Shown piece after piece: positions 1-7,644 of a stretch of 64,000 nt of DNA (the stretch's first letter is position 1; the number at the start of each line of letters is the position of its first letter). A program made the position numbers and the translations under genes. The stretch is from Hanleya hanleyi (lineage: Eukaryota; Mollusca; Polyplacophora; Lepidopleurida; Hanleyidae): positions 1 to 64,000 of the forward strand of contig JAVTVY010017453.1 in assembly GCA_036873755.1 (NCBI GenBank). The letters run 5' to 3'. The notes under the pieces were generated by a model. The model ran no database searches, was not told the origin of the DNA, and worked only from the letters and a program-made list of their open reading frames with translations.

Positions 1-432
1 AATTTGGGAAGCGTCTCTGGGGTTTTTGAATAACACTACATACTGAGCATTCAAACTAATGTTCCTGTGCTCTTTGTACTTACTGAAGAGATTCTGCACG
101 ATGTAGATGATGCTCAACCGACGATGATGGCTTCCTTTGGTAAAGAGACGGGTGATTCGACTGTCCGTTTCCGTCATGAGATCGTCCACCACCACCAACG
201 TGTCTTTGGGTGTATCCTCAGGGGGTAAGCCTTCCATTAAGGTGAGTCCCGGGACACGTGCCAGTTCCTCGTACGTGGGTTTCCAAGCTCCATAACACCA
301 CAGGATGCGAGCTAGAGGCGGTGAAATGAGGGCTGACCCGTGTTGGATGAGACGTTGAACGAAGTGTGTTTTTCCCGACCCTGTCGGTCCAGCGATGAGA
401 CACGTGAAACGATGCTGCCACCGAGGATCCAT
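1..432 (-). CDS. Packaging ATPase (FtsK/HerA, A32-like), N-terminal part
   Basis: By family, this enzyme would power packaging of the element's DNA into capsids. The ATG at 432 opens a frame that stays open for 144 codons to the window edge, so the gene is truncated here and not necessarily in the genome. Walker A, GPTGSGKT, is at residues 15-22. Walker B, LVVVDD, is at residues 79-84 and ends in paired aspartates. A segment ending VLFKNPRD lies near the visible C-terminal end and is typical of Polinton ATPases. The frame at 218-421 on the same strand is a shadow of this gene. The start follows an A-rich leader 18 bases after the stop of the membrane-protein gene, suggesting tight packing or a shared transcript. 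Confidence 0.85.
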   Translation of the reverse strand, partial: MDPRWQHRFTCLIAGPTGSGKTHFVQRLIQHGSALISPPLARILWCYGAWKPTYEELARVPGLTLMEGLPPEDTPKDTLVVVDDLMTETDSRITRLFTKGSHHRRLSIIYIVQNLFSKYKEHRNISLNAQYVVLFKNPRDASQI

Positions 433-449
433 AGTTTTTTTGTTTTTTT

Positions 450-1037
450 TTATTTGGTGATTTGCGCTCGGCGTTCAGAGGCCCACCCTCGTTCTCGTGG
501 ATCCCACCGGGGATCGTAGCCGAACGGGTACCGTTGTCGTGGTAAACGTGATTCGCGCACTCTAAATGTGTTTAGCGTCGTAGGAGTGGTGATGGTGGTA
601 CTAGGTGGTGGTGGTGATGGGCTGGAAGTATCGTCGCTTCTCAGGGGTGACGGGGGATCACGTGGCGTCGTAGTACGCAGCGTCGTAGTAGTAGTAGTAG
701 TAGTACGGGTCGTGGTAGGCGTGGGTGGATGGATGTGGCGGTCAGGTGATGTGGTGGATGGAGTAGACGGCGTGGTAGACGTGGGTGTCTGGGTTGATAC
801 GTGGCGGTACCTTGACGTCTTGGATGGCGTAGGCAGCGTCGTAGTGGTGGTGGTGGTCGAAGTGGTGGATGACTGAGGTGGAATTGTGGGATGCGGGGTG
901 TTGAAACAGGATATCACGTACGCCAAATCGTAGAACACGCCTCCAAATAACGTACCCAGAAGCACTACTAGACACACTACAGTACCCACTTGTGCTTTTC
1001 GAGTTCGTAACAGTAAGGGTAGATGTGCACTATCCAT
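450..1037 (-). CDS. Single-pass membrane protein with Thr/Ser/Pro-rich mucin-like stalk
   Basis: A 195-residue protein of unknown function. A short basic N-terminus (RTRK, about residues 11-14) precedes one hydrophobic segment at about residues 17-42. A long Thr/Ser/Pro stretch follows (about 50-155) with runs of seven or more threonines, then a basic, aromatic C-terminal tail. The stalk resembles heavily O-glycosylated mucin-like ectodomains. It is coded by trinucleotide runs (for example 682-705) that could change length by slippage. It sits between the integrase and ATPase genes with its own TATA box. Its stop codon lies inside an AATAAA-type signal on the minus strand (449-454). A virion surface or attachment role is inference. 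The plus-strand frame at 568-876 is an antisense shadow. Confidence 0.65.
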   Translation of the reverse strand: MDSAHLPLLLRTRKAQVGTVVCLVVLLGTLFGGVFYDLAYVISCFNTPHPTIPPQSSTTSTTTTTTTLPTPSKTSRYRHVSTQTPTSTTPSTPSTTSPDRHIHPPTPTTTRTTTTTTTTLRTTTPRDPPSPLRSDDTSSPSPPPPSTTITTPTTLNTFRVRESRLPRQRYPFGYDPRWDPRERGWASERRAQITK

Positions 1038-1047
1038 GGTACAACCC

Positions 1048-1086
1048 TACACTGAAGCATGGTGGTGATAGGGGTTAGAATTTATA
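1048..1086 (-). promoter_or_regulatory. TATA box and initiator of the membrane-protein gene
   Basis: TATAAATT (minus, 1086-1079) overlaps the integrase stop codon. About 30 bases downstream is CTTCAGTG (1058-1051), which contains a TCAGT initiator. ATG 1037 follows. The spacing is that of a metazoan core promoter. Confidence 0.6.
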
Positions 1087-2209
1087 GACGTTTCATGTCA
1101 CGGCCTGACACCCAGGAATTAAACGAACGGGGCCATCCTTGCCATTTGACGAAATGATAGGGGATGCCACGTCGATGTTCCGTTTTCAAAATCTTTTCCA
1201 CCGTGTAGTAGTCTTTCGGTGTTTTCACTATGGGTTGTAATTCTGCCTCGTAAAACGTGCCTTGCAGTGTTTCTCCTTGTAAATCTTCCAGTTGATAGAC
1301 GTGTGGCTGTCGAGGTTTATGGCGAACGATGACAAAGTGCTCGTCACTCCAGTTGGGCAAGTAACTTTTCTCAAATTGGCCTTTCACTTTACTGATCCGT
1401 ACCACATCTCCACGTTTGTAACGGGGTGACGAGAGTGATGGTGGACTGGGTGAGTACAGCGTACCACGCACTTGATGTTCGTTGCGTTCTGTCACATCGA
1501 GGGGGGCTCGCTGGATACTGCGATGATAGGCTCGATTGTACCCTTGCACCAGTTGAGGTAGTACATCGATGTACCGTCGGGGGTTTTGGGCGGTAAAATA
1601 CTTGTACATTCGTCCTTTGAAGGTGCGATTGAATCGTTCCACCACAGAGGCTTTGGTTTCGTTGTACGTATGGAAGAAAAATACCTTCTGTTTCTTAAGA
1701 AAGGCTTGAAAGGGTCGGTTGAGAAATTCTGTACCTTCATCCGTTTGCAAATAAAGGGGTTTGCGCCCCGTCTTGAAAATCTGCTGGAACGCCCGTATTA
1801 GATTCTCTCCTGTTTTGGTGCGAATGGGTAGTACCCAGGCATACTTGGATAAAATATCGATACAGGTCAATATGTACCGATGTCCATCATTGTGAGGTGC
1901 AAATCGACTCATATCCACTAAATCAGCCTGCCATTGCGCGTCTATGCCTCCTACGATGACTCGGTTACGGCGAAAATGTCGTCGGGCTGCTCGATGTAAG
2001 CTATAAGTGTCTTGGGTTTTTAACCAGTCTCGAACTTCAGTTCGACTGATGCCTTGGGAATGGACAGCTCGAGCGAGCGCTCCCACAGCGCTATACGCGG
2101 CTGGACTGGTAGGGTTGTAATACAAATCGGTTAACACCTTGTTCACTGTAGATGCTGACCCCTTTTGTCCCTTTCGGGACCGCCTCATTACGGTCTTCTT
2201 ACCCCTCAT
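1082..2209 (-). CDS. Polinton-type DDE integrase (rve) with C-terminal chromodomain
   Basis: This 375-residue protein would insert the element's DNA into the host genome. The catalytic core carries D96 (QADLVDM), D157 (LQTDEGTEF) and E191 (VVERFNRTFK), the DDE triad of retroviral-type integrases. A small basic N-terminus precedes the core. The C-terminal 45 residues form a chromodomain (YTVEKIL, then HFVKWQGWPRSFNSW), which in this group is thought to guide integration to marked chromatin. The frame is intact. The ATG at 2209 overlaps the stop of the upstream PC4-like gene by four bases (ATGA), and no separate TATA box is seen, so the two may share a transcript. Met8 (MRRSRK) is an alternative start. 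Confidence 0.92.
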   Translation of the reverse strand: MRGKKTVMRRSRKGQKGSASTVNKVLTDLYYNPTSPAAYSAVGALARAVHSQGISRTEVRDWLKTQDTYSLHRAARRHFRRNRVIVGGIDAQWQADLVDMSRFAPHNDGHRYILTCIDILSKYAWVLPIRTKTGENLIRAFQQIFKTGRKPLYLQTDEGTEFLNRPFQAFLKKQKVFFFHTYNETKASVVERFNRTFKGRMYKYFTAQNPRRYIDVLPQLVQGYNRAYHRSIQRAPLDVTERNEHQVRGTLYSPSPPSLSSPRYKRGDVVRISKVKGQFEKSYLPNWSDEHFVIVRHKPRQPHVYQLEDLQGETLQGTFYEAELQPIVKTPKDYYTVEKILKTEHRRGIPYHFVKWQGWPRSFNSWVSGRDMKRL

Positions 2210-2759
2210 CGGGGTGCCTCTGGGTCCCCGTCATGTGTGTTCGCTTCATCAGGTGACACTGACACTCTAGCCTCTGTGCATCCTATAGATGTAGTACTTT
2301 CGTCTTCCCCGGCTGTATCGGGTTCATGTTGTTTTTCATGGGGTTCAGCCAGCGCGTCCTCTATAGCACGAGCCCACGCCAACTGGTCTGGTGATCGTTC
2401 GTCCGGTGTAAACAGCTGGTCCACAATAGGCACTACTTTCTCCAAGGCTGACCACAGAGAGGGGCCTAGGATGAAACTTCGCGTAGGGTCTTGGTAGCGG
2501 CCCAGGCGTGCGAAGAGGGGAGGTACGGTATATACGTAGATGGCATTGTCTATGTGGATGGGTGTCCGTCGAACTCACCGCTCAACACCCGTTTAAATTT
2601 AGTCCAGCCGTCACGCTGTAGCGTCACCGTATTCGATAGAGTCTCAGCGGGCGCCCAGCAAATAGCTCCACAGTCTTTCACCAGGGTGACTTTATCTTCA
2701 TAGACGTATAACCCCACCTGGGGTATAAGGGGCAGAATGGCTCGTAGGTCGGATGACAT
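2206..2759 (-). pseudogene. PC4-like W-repeat protein, frameshifted
   Basis: Two frames cover one gene: the ATG at 2759 reads to a stop at 2550, and a second frame reads through about 2575 to 2206. Both parts align in order with the C-terminal half of the next gene (2845-3540). The conserved pieces are GWTKFKRVL and LWSALEKVVPIVD, matching GWITLKRVL and LWTALQQVVPMVD there. The frame change lies at about 2553-2575, just after GEFDGHP. It may be a real mutation, an assembly error or programmed frameshifting. The beta-strand then amphipathic-helix pattern with a conserved W resembles PC4/p15 single-stranded-DNA-binding coactivators, but similarity is weak. A C-terminal acidic tail (about 60 residues) is unique to this copy. 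GTG at 2795 is not a likely start, since ATG 2759 lies just downstream of the initiator. Confidence 0.6.
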
Positions 2760-2780
2760 GCTTGCTCTAAATGTCGAACG

Positions 2781-2819
2781 GTGAATGACACACACTCTGT
2801 GTCACCCCTGGTATTTATA
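2781..2819 (-). promoter_or_regulatory. TATA box and TCATT initiator of the frameshifted PC4-like gene
   Basis: TATAAATA (minus, 2819-2812) is followed about 25 bases later by TGTCATTCACC (2790-2780). The same TGTCATTCACC lies upstream of the neighbouring PC4-like gene (3553-3543), so the two promoters are probably paralogous. Confidence 0.6.
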
Positions 2820-2844
2820 GTGTCAGGTACAGACATGAGTCGTA

Positions 2845-3540
2845 CTATTCTGTGAGAGGCTCCTGTGGAGAGAGTACTTCATCGACCATGGGCACTACTT
2901 GTTGCAAAGCCGTCCATAGATCGGGGTCCAGAGTAAAACCACCTCGCTTGAGACAGAGGAGTCGAGCAAAATAGGGACCGCGGAAAATGTAGACATCGTC
3001 ACACAGGTGAATGCTATCCCCGTCGAGATCACCGCATAACACACGTTTCAAGGTAATCCAGCCTTCCGGGGATAAAGAGACACGCGCGGGTTCAGACGTA
3101 CACCAACACCGACTATCGTCATCGATGAGCTCCACGCGTTGGGGATACAACAATAGGGTACAGTCCGGTGTAAGAGTGCGCGTGGCTACAGAGTTGGCCT
3201 CAGGGTAGAGTACGTCGTGGACGTCGGTGATAATAGCTTTCAGCGCCTGCCATAATGCCGGCCGGAGTAGGATAGCGGTACCACCACACTGTTCTAACCG
3301 GGGAAAAAAAGAATCATCTCTACCACTTCGCAGGTAAACACCGACTCCCACGTGCATGAAATCGACTTCGGGCTCTTTTCCCTGTAACAACCGTGTCAAT
3401 AGAGTCCAGCCTGGTAGGCTTAAACATAGCTTCACTTCTCGGGGATGTTCTTCAATGAGCTGCAGTTCATGATCATAGACGATGAGAATGACATCAGACG
3501 TGAGTTGGAAGAAGGCGAGCTCCGTTCCGTGCGCTGCCAT
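2845..3540 (-). CDS. PC4-like W-repeat protein, two internal repeats
   Basis: The 231-residue product begins MAAHGTEL. ATG 3540 is preferred to ATG 3627 because a TATATA box and a TCATT initiator lie just upstream of 3540 and inside the longer frame. The protein is an internal duplication of about 110 residues. Each half has two strand-rich segments followed by a helix with a central W: PGWTLLTRLL and ALWQALKAII in the first, GWITLKRVL and LWTALQQVV in the second. This strand-strand-helix pattern recalls PC4/p15 transcription coactivators, so single-stranded DNA binding or transcription control is possible but unproven. Single-repeat relatives occur at 2206-2759 and 9272-10387. Confidence 0.7.
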   Translation of the reverse strand: MAAHGTELAFFQLTSDVILIVYDHELQLIEEHPREVKLCLSLPGWTLLTRLLQGKEPEVDFMHVGVGVYLRSGRDDSFFPRLEQCGGTAILLRPALWQALKAIITDVHDVLYPEANSVATRTLTPDCTLLLYPQRVELIDDDSRCWCTSEPARVSLSPEGWITLKRVLCGDLDGDSIHLCDDVYIFRGPYFARLLCLKRGGFTLDPDLWTALQQVVPMVDEVLSPQEPLTE

Positions 3541-3542
3541 AG

Positions 3543-3582
3543 TGGTGAATGACAAAACACCGTCCAGGCAAATGTGTATATA
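3543..3582 (-). promoter_or_regulatory. TATA-like box and initiator of the two-repeat PC4-like gene
   Basis: TATATA (minus, 3582-3577) is followed by TGTCATTCACC (3553-3543), identical to the initiator at 2790-2780. ATG 3540 begins three bases downstream, which implies a very short leader. Confidence 0.5.
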
Positions 3583-3627
3583 TGGATTCTTGCTAATGAC
3601 TCGTAAGTCAAAAAAAAAAAATTTCAT

Positions 3628-3994
3628 CGTAATAAAATTCGTATCGTACCCTGTTCTAGAAAATAATTCAATTGAGATTAGAATGCAATTTTGTAGGCTC
3701 GCTCCAAGATAAATATACTTCAGAACATTTTGCGACGCTACATCTGCGTGTCATTTGTGCCTGCACTGTAACAATTAAGAATTCGCGCACAGGTGGGAGA
3801 GAAGGCAACATTGAAATCGTCTCCAAAATGCTTCACCGGCCTATTGGTTATTAGCAGATGACCCCTTTCAAGCCGATAGACATTCCATTCTCAGTGCCTG
3901 TAACGACCGCTAGATGGCGTCATCCACAGCGCACCAAAATGATTGGGAACTCTGCACGTTGGCCTTCTTGCAGTGAAACGAAGGCTATTTTTTT
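3628..3994. other. Non-coding spacer
   Basis: This stretch of 367 bases lies between the leftward structural-side genes and the first promoter block. No open frame, tandem repeat or RNA gene is recognisable. It may hold upstream promoter elements for the minus-strand gene. Confidence 0.4.
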
Positions 3995-4344
3995 CTAGTT
4001 TTCTATAGTTTTCTCTCGATAAACCAGTTACAATTTTCAGGGTGATATTATAAGGCTGTGAGCAATATACTTGACGTATTTTTAGCCAGGAAAACCCATT
4101 TATTTCCAGTGTATCGGGTTTTCCACACTACCGTACTATAACGTTACGCGTGTAAAAATCGATAAGATTATTAAAAATAGCGGCTTAGTCTAGCGCTACC
4201 CTGCTAAATTTTTAAATACTACACCATGAGTTGCCTGAGTTCAACTTGAAATAAAATTTATACGTGCACTGACATTTATTGTAAAAATGACAACCGTTTA
4301 AAATTGGAAAAGAAACACAAAATATTTTGTTCAGCGTAAATGTA
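3995..4344 (+). repeat. 350-bp promoter-block repeat, copy 1
   Basis: It begins CTAGTTTTCTATAG and ends GCGTAAATGTA. It is almost identical to the reverse complement of 6857-7204. It ends 44 bases before the TATA box of the gene at 4485, and copy 2 lies in the same place relative to the minus-strand RING gene. A shared upstream promoter or enhancer is therefore likely. Confidence 0.85.
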
Positions 4345-4387
4345 GACAAGACAGATAGAGCGATTTCGCTGAGGTCCGCGCTATTTC

Positions 4388-4395
4388 TATATAAG
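4388..4395 (+). promoter_or_regulatory. TATA box of the acidic-protein gene
   Basis: TATATAAG lies 90 bases upstream of ATG 4485 and directly downstream of promoter-block copy 1. Confidence 0.55.
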
Positions 4396-4484
4396 CTAGC
4401 ACCCAGCTTGATGCGGGCCATTCCAAAACCTTTCACTGCCCAGATCACAGCTATCTATACACAGAGAAGAAGAAGAAGAAGAAA

Positions 4485-5045
4485 ATGAGCAACCGTATAC
4501 AACCCGCTAAAATATCGACCACCAAGGCCTCCGGGCGAAAGACTAGACTAGCACGCCGACAAAAGAGGGCGATGCTGACCGCTATTAAACAGTTTTGGTT
4601 GACAGAATTCACCGGGTGGAATGCTATACTAAAGAACGAAGACGTGTTGGGAGGAGGAGGAGGAACAGCGGAGAATTTACGTACATTGATCAATTCGTCG
4701 AGAACCATCAGCGAGGAGGGGTGGTTGGAGTTATTACAGCGGACGATGCAAGAAGAGATGTACCCTGCCCCTCCTCCGCTGCTGGCGCCCCGCCCACCAC
4801 AAGAGCCAGCAGCAACATTGCCCCGTGAAATTTTCCCCCTGGAAGACCTCCCTTCAATTTACGAAGAGGACAACATCAACAACCACGAAGAGGACAACAT
4901 CAACAACCACGAAGAAGAGGGTGAACAGAGAATAGCTGCCGCCGATTTCTTGCAGGACATGCCCATCAGTCCCGACCAAGAAGAGGATGGAGTATACAAA
5001 TATACTTTAACCCCGTACAACTATTTCTCGGTCAGCAAGATGTAA
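4485..5045 (+). CDS. Unknown acidic protein with basic N-terminus
   Basis: This 186-residue protein matches no family I recognise. Residues 17-28 form a strongly basic cluster (GRKTRLARRQKR) that could be a nuclear localisation or DNA-binding signal. A Gly run (GGGGG) comes at about 56-60, a Pro-rich segment at about 94-108, and the C-terminal half is acidic. A 24-bp tandem duplication (about 4864-4911) gives two copies of EEDNINNH. The start is fixed by a leader of GAA repeats and the upstream TATA box. The gene is driven by promoter-block copy 1 and ends 60 bases before a histone-type 3' stem-loop, so it is probably an intronless early or regulatory gene. That role is inferred from context only. 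Confidence 0.65.
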   Translation: MSNRIQPAKISTTKASGRKTRLARRQKRAMLTAIKQFWLTEFTGWNAILKNEDVLGGGGGTAENLRTLINSSRTISEEGWLELLQRTMQEEMYPAPPPLLAPRPPQEPAATLPREIFPLEDLPSIYEEDNINNHEEDNINNHEEEGEQRIAAADFLQDMPISPDQEEDGVYKYTLTPYNYFSVSKM

Positions 5046-5104
5046 GGGAGTAGACAAGAAAACTCCCTCCTGAAGAAAACAGGGTGATCAAATTGAACCC
5101 TAAC

Positions 5105-5142
5105 GGCCCTTATCAGGGCCAACCAATGCTATCGAAAGAGAG
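5105..5142 (+). terminator. Histone-type 3' stem-loop and purine tract
   Basis: GGCCCTTATCAGGGCC (5105-5120) has a 6-bp stem, a TATC loop and flanks AAC and AACCA. This fits the histone-mRNA 3' stem-loop in length and base pattern. Thirteen bases downstream, CGAAAGAGAG (5133-5142) matches the purine-rich histone downstream element bound by U7 snRNA. It lies 60 bases after the stop codon of the gene at 4485. Confidence 0.75.
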
Positions 5143-5247
5143 CTTCTAATAACTTGGCACAAATTTCAAAGCACAGGTCCCACATTATCCCTCTTTATTC
5201 TATTAGCAAACTGCAACACCAAAAAACAACCCCTGCCCGATATTAAC

Positions 5248-5263
5248 GGTCCTTGTCAGGACC
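5248..5263 (+). terminator. Second histone-like stem-loop
   Basis: GGTCCTTGTCAGGACC has a 6-bp stem and a TGTC loop. It is preceded by TTAAC, much like the first hairpin. No clear purine-rich downstream element follows, so it may be a duplicated relic. Confidence 0.5.
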
Positions 5264-5330
5264 AATCTCTCTCTTACAAACACAGGGTTTTTTTTTTTCT
5301 CTCTCTCAGTAATTAATATTACAGCCCGAA

Positions 5331-5655
5331 TCATAACGGACTGAAATTTATTTGAACCCGCACAGGGGCTTGGGACTAGAAAAGAGGGAAAAGGGGGAGA
5401 AGGGGGGGAGGGGGTCATGTTTTTGTCGTTGGCGATCCTGGGCGACATGTTACTAATTTTACAAAAAAAAATTCTCTCTCAGTAATTAATATTACAGCCC
5501 GAATCATAACGGACTGAAATTTATTTGAACCAGAGGGAAAGGGGGAAGGGATAGGGGAGGGGGAGGGGGACATTTGTCACTGTCGTTGACGACCAGTAAA
5601 GGAATAACATTACAGCCCGAATAATAACGGACTGAAATTTATTTGAACCAGCATA
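5331..5655. repeat. Three copies of a palindromic 3'-flank repeat
   Basis: Copies start at 5331, 5494 and 5612. Each has CAGCCCG, eight bases, CGGACTG (an inverted pair with one mismatch), then AAATTTATTTGAAC. The first two are also preceded by CTCTCTCAGTAATTAATATT. The repeats sit between two convergent genes, separated by purine-rich and AT-rich filler. Related copies follow the RING gene at 8590-8860. Confidence 0.75.
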
Positions 5656-5727
5656 GAGGGAAAGGTGTTTTTATATATGTGTGTGTGTGGGAATTGATGT
5701 TATTTTTGTGCTTTTGATAGAAGTTTT

Positions 5728-5763
5728 CCCTTTCGGAAAGATGGGGTGGCCCTAAAAAGGGCC
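5728..5763 (-). terminator. Histone-type 3' stem-loop and purine tract
   Basis: On the minus strand GGCCCTTTTTAGGGCC (5763-5748) follows GCAAA and is followed by ACCCCAT. CCGAAAGGGAAAA comes next (5736-5724). The downstream context is shared almost word for word with the signal at 8463-8503. It lies 18 bases beyond the stop codon of the minus-strand RING gene. Confidence 0.75.
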
Positions 5764-5781
5764 TTTGCAATATGTAAGCGA

Positions 5782-6747
5782 TTACATCGTTGTGGGCTGT
5801 TGGCGTTGTCTTCTCACAGTACAAACTGGGCATGTCAAGGCTATGAATTCACACACTAGTGGTTTGTAAGCGTCCGCACACGCTGGTATTTGGGCATGTT
5901 GATGTATACAAGCCACACACAAGGCTTGATGCCCACAGGGGAAAATAGCGTATTTAGCAAAGTGGTTACAGCATTGCACGCAGTGTAAATAGGAGGCTGC
6001 TTGGCGTTCTGTGTTGGATGCCAGTGTTGTTATTGCGGAAACGTAGTTGATGACGTCTTCGTTTTCTTTTTGGCTTATTTTTCATGTATTCTCTCTTATT
6101 CTCTTTTTTCTTGCGTCTTTTCTGTTTTTTCTTGCCTCTTGCCTATTTCTATTGCTTCTGGCGTCTTTTCTACTGCTTCTGGCGTCTTTTTTACCGATTC
6201 TGCCGTCTTTCCTGTTTCTTCTGGCGTCTTTCCTGTTTTTTCTTGAGTCTTTCCTTTTTTCGGATACTGTGGTTTTTAAGTCTTTCCTCTTCTCCTCCTC
6301 ATCTTCGCCTTGTTCTTCTTCTTCTTCTGTTTCTGTGTCGGTGTCGGTTTCGGATTCGGTTTCTTCTTGTCCCGTTTCTTCTTCTTGTCCCGTTTCTCCT
6401 GCTTTTTCTTTAGCTTGGGAGCTTTGTTGTTGTTGTTTCAACATAGTTTCTAACACGCGGTCTATGTCGTCAAAACGTTGGTATTCGACTGGGGTAACAT
6501 CCGATGTCGCTGCTAGGAAGTGACTAAGCTGCGATGTGGCTGGGGGGTCTGTAAGATGGGGTGTGGCTGCTGGAGGGTAGTCCCGGGGTTGAGGTGCAAA
6601 TAAGTCTTTCATTATAGCATCCAACCATGGCTCGTCATGTACCATATTAATGATGTTGCCGAGCAGTTGTACTTCATTATCATCATCATTTGTGGTGAAG
6701 TGTGGTATGTCAATATCCATGATTTCAGCCAGGGATGACTCCATCAC
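5782..6747 (-). pseudogene. RING-finger protein split by one in-frame TGA
   Basis: ATG 6747 opens 221 codons to TGA at 6084-6082. The same frame then continues to 5782 and encodes a RING finger. N-terminal region: acidic, with a QQQQ run. Middle: a long EE-rich stretch, then repeated RKDARRNRKD-type basic units. C-terminus: CVQC, then PCGH, LCVAC and CPVC, the Cys/His ladder of IAP-type RING E3 ubiquitin ligases. Without readthrough the product lacks the RING. The relative at 7645-8436 is intact. The TGA context (ACA TGA AAA) is not a known strong readthrough signal, so a disabling mutation or a sequencing error is more likely. It is driven by promoter-block copy 2. Confidence 0.7.
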
Positions 6748-6777
6748 TGTGCACGTCTAGTAGACACTGGCATAATT

Positions 6778-6812
6778 GTGAATAAATGAGTAAATACTGC
6801 GCGCTATTTATA
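6778..6812 (-). promoter_or_regulatory. TATA box and initiator of the split RING gene
   Basis: TATAAATA (minus, 6812-6805) is followed by CTCATTTATTCAC (6790-6778). Nearly the same initiator, GTCATTTATTCAC, serves the plus-strand RING gene at about 7622-7634, indicating paralogous promoters. Confidence 0.6.
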
Positions 6813-6856
6813 GTGTAAGGCGCGGACGTCATCGAAATCGTTATATCTGTTTTGTG

Positions 6857-7204
6857 TACATTTACGCTGAACAAAATATTTGTGTTTCTTTTCCAATTTT
6901 AAACGGTTGTCATTTTGCAATAAATGTCAGTGCACGTATAAATTTTATTTCAAGTTGAACTCAGGCAACTCATGGTGTAGCATTTAAAAATTTAGCAGGA
7001 TAGCGCTAGACTAAGCCGCTATTTTTAATAATTTTATCGATTTTTAGACGTGTAACGTTATAGTACGGTAGTGTGGAAAACCCGGTACACTGGAAATAAA
7101 TGGGTTTTCCTGGCTAAAAATACGTCAAGTATATTGCTCACAGCCTTATAATATCACCCTGAAAATTGTAACTGGTTTATCGAGAGAAAACTATAGAAAA
7201 CTAG
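6857..7204 (-). repeat. 350-bp promoter-block repeat, copy 2 (inverted)
   Basis: This is the reverse complement of 3995-4344 with only scattered substitutions and 1-2 base indels. It lies upstream of the minus-strand RING gene. No target-site duplication flanks the pair, so they are not obviously the ends of a nested transposon. Confidence 0.85.
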
Positions 7205-7402
7205 GAAATTTTTATCCTTGGACAACGGTAACACAGCACTATACAGTGTGCAGGCAAAAATGTGAGTACAGCTATGGGATGTCAAATGGGAAAAATTTCC
7301 TAGTTTTTTTTCTTTTCGATAAACATGCTGCAGTGAACTCACATTTATTGCAAAAAATGAGACCCCGTTTTAAAGTTGGAAAAATAAAACACAAATTTTT
7401 TT
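7201..7402. repeat. Inverted-repeat centre and deleted third promoter block
   Basis: CTAGGAAATTTTT (7201-7213) and its perfect inverse (7291-7303) bracket an 77-base spacer that itself holds CACTATACAGTG. From 7300 a third, plus-strand promoter block of about 100 bases retains only the two ends of the 350-bp unit (CGATAAAC, then ACATTTATTG and GTTGGAAAA). The result is a mirror-symmetric centre between the two divergent RING genes. Confidence 0.65.
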
Positions 7403-7436
7403 AGCAGATACCACCATGTTGCACTCACTCACACCG

Positions 7437-7594
7437 GCCGCCATCTTAAACCCACCACCCACCCATCCACCACAGCCGCCATCTTAAACCCACCACCCAC
7501 CCATCCACCACAGCCGCCATCTTAAACCCACCACCCACCCATCCACCACAGCCGCCATCTTAAACCCACCACCCACCCATCCACCACAGCCGCC
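7437..7594. repeat. 38-bp tandem array with YY1-type sites, 4 copies plus a partial
   Basis: The unit contains GCCGCCATCTTAAA followed by CCACCCACCCATCCACCA. The reverse complement of the first part, AAGATGGCGGC, is the consensus of the zinc-finger factor YY1/Pho. The complement of the second part is G-rich and could form a G-quadruplex. The array ends six bases before the TATA box of the plus-strand RING gene. Confidence 0.85.
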
Positions 7595-7599
7595 TAGAC

Positions 7600-7634
7600 T
7601 ATAAATAACGCGTAGTATCTTGTCATTTATTCAC
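7600..7634 (+). promoter_or_regulatory. TATA box and initiator of the intact RING gene
   Basis: TATAAATA (7600-7607) is followed by GTCATTTATTCAC (7622-7634). ATG 7645 is 11 bases further on. Confidence 0.65.
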
Positions 7635-7644
7635 AACTACAATC

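Noticed and set aside
568..876. 102-codon plus-strand frame
   Set aside because: Antisense to the Thr-rich stalk; Val/Gly content is simply the complement of Thr triplet runs.
5640..5833. 64-codon minus frame beyond the split RING gene
   Set aside because: Spans the stem-loop and repeat region and has no support.
6047..6523. Ser/Phe/Leu-rich plus-strand frames (also 6084-6413)
   Set aside because: Antisense to the acidic and basic repeats of the split RING gene; low-complexity artefact.
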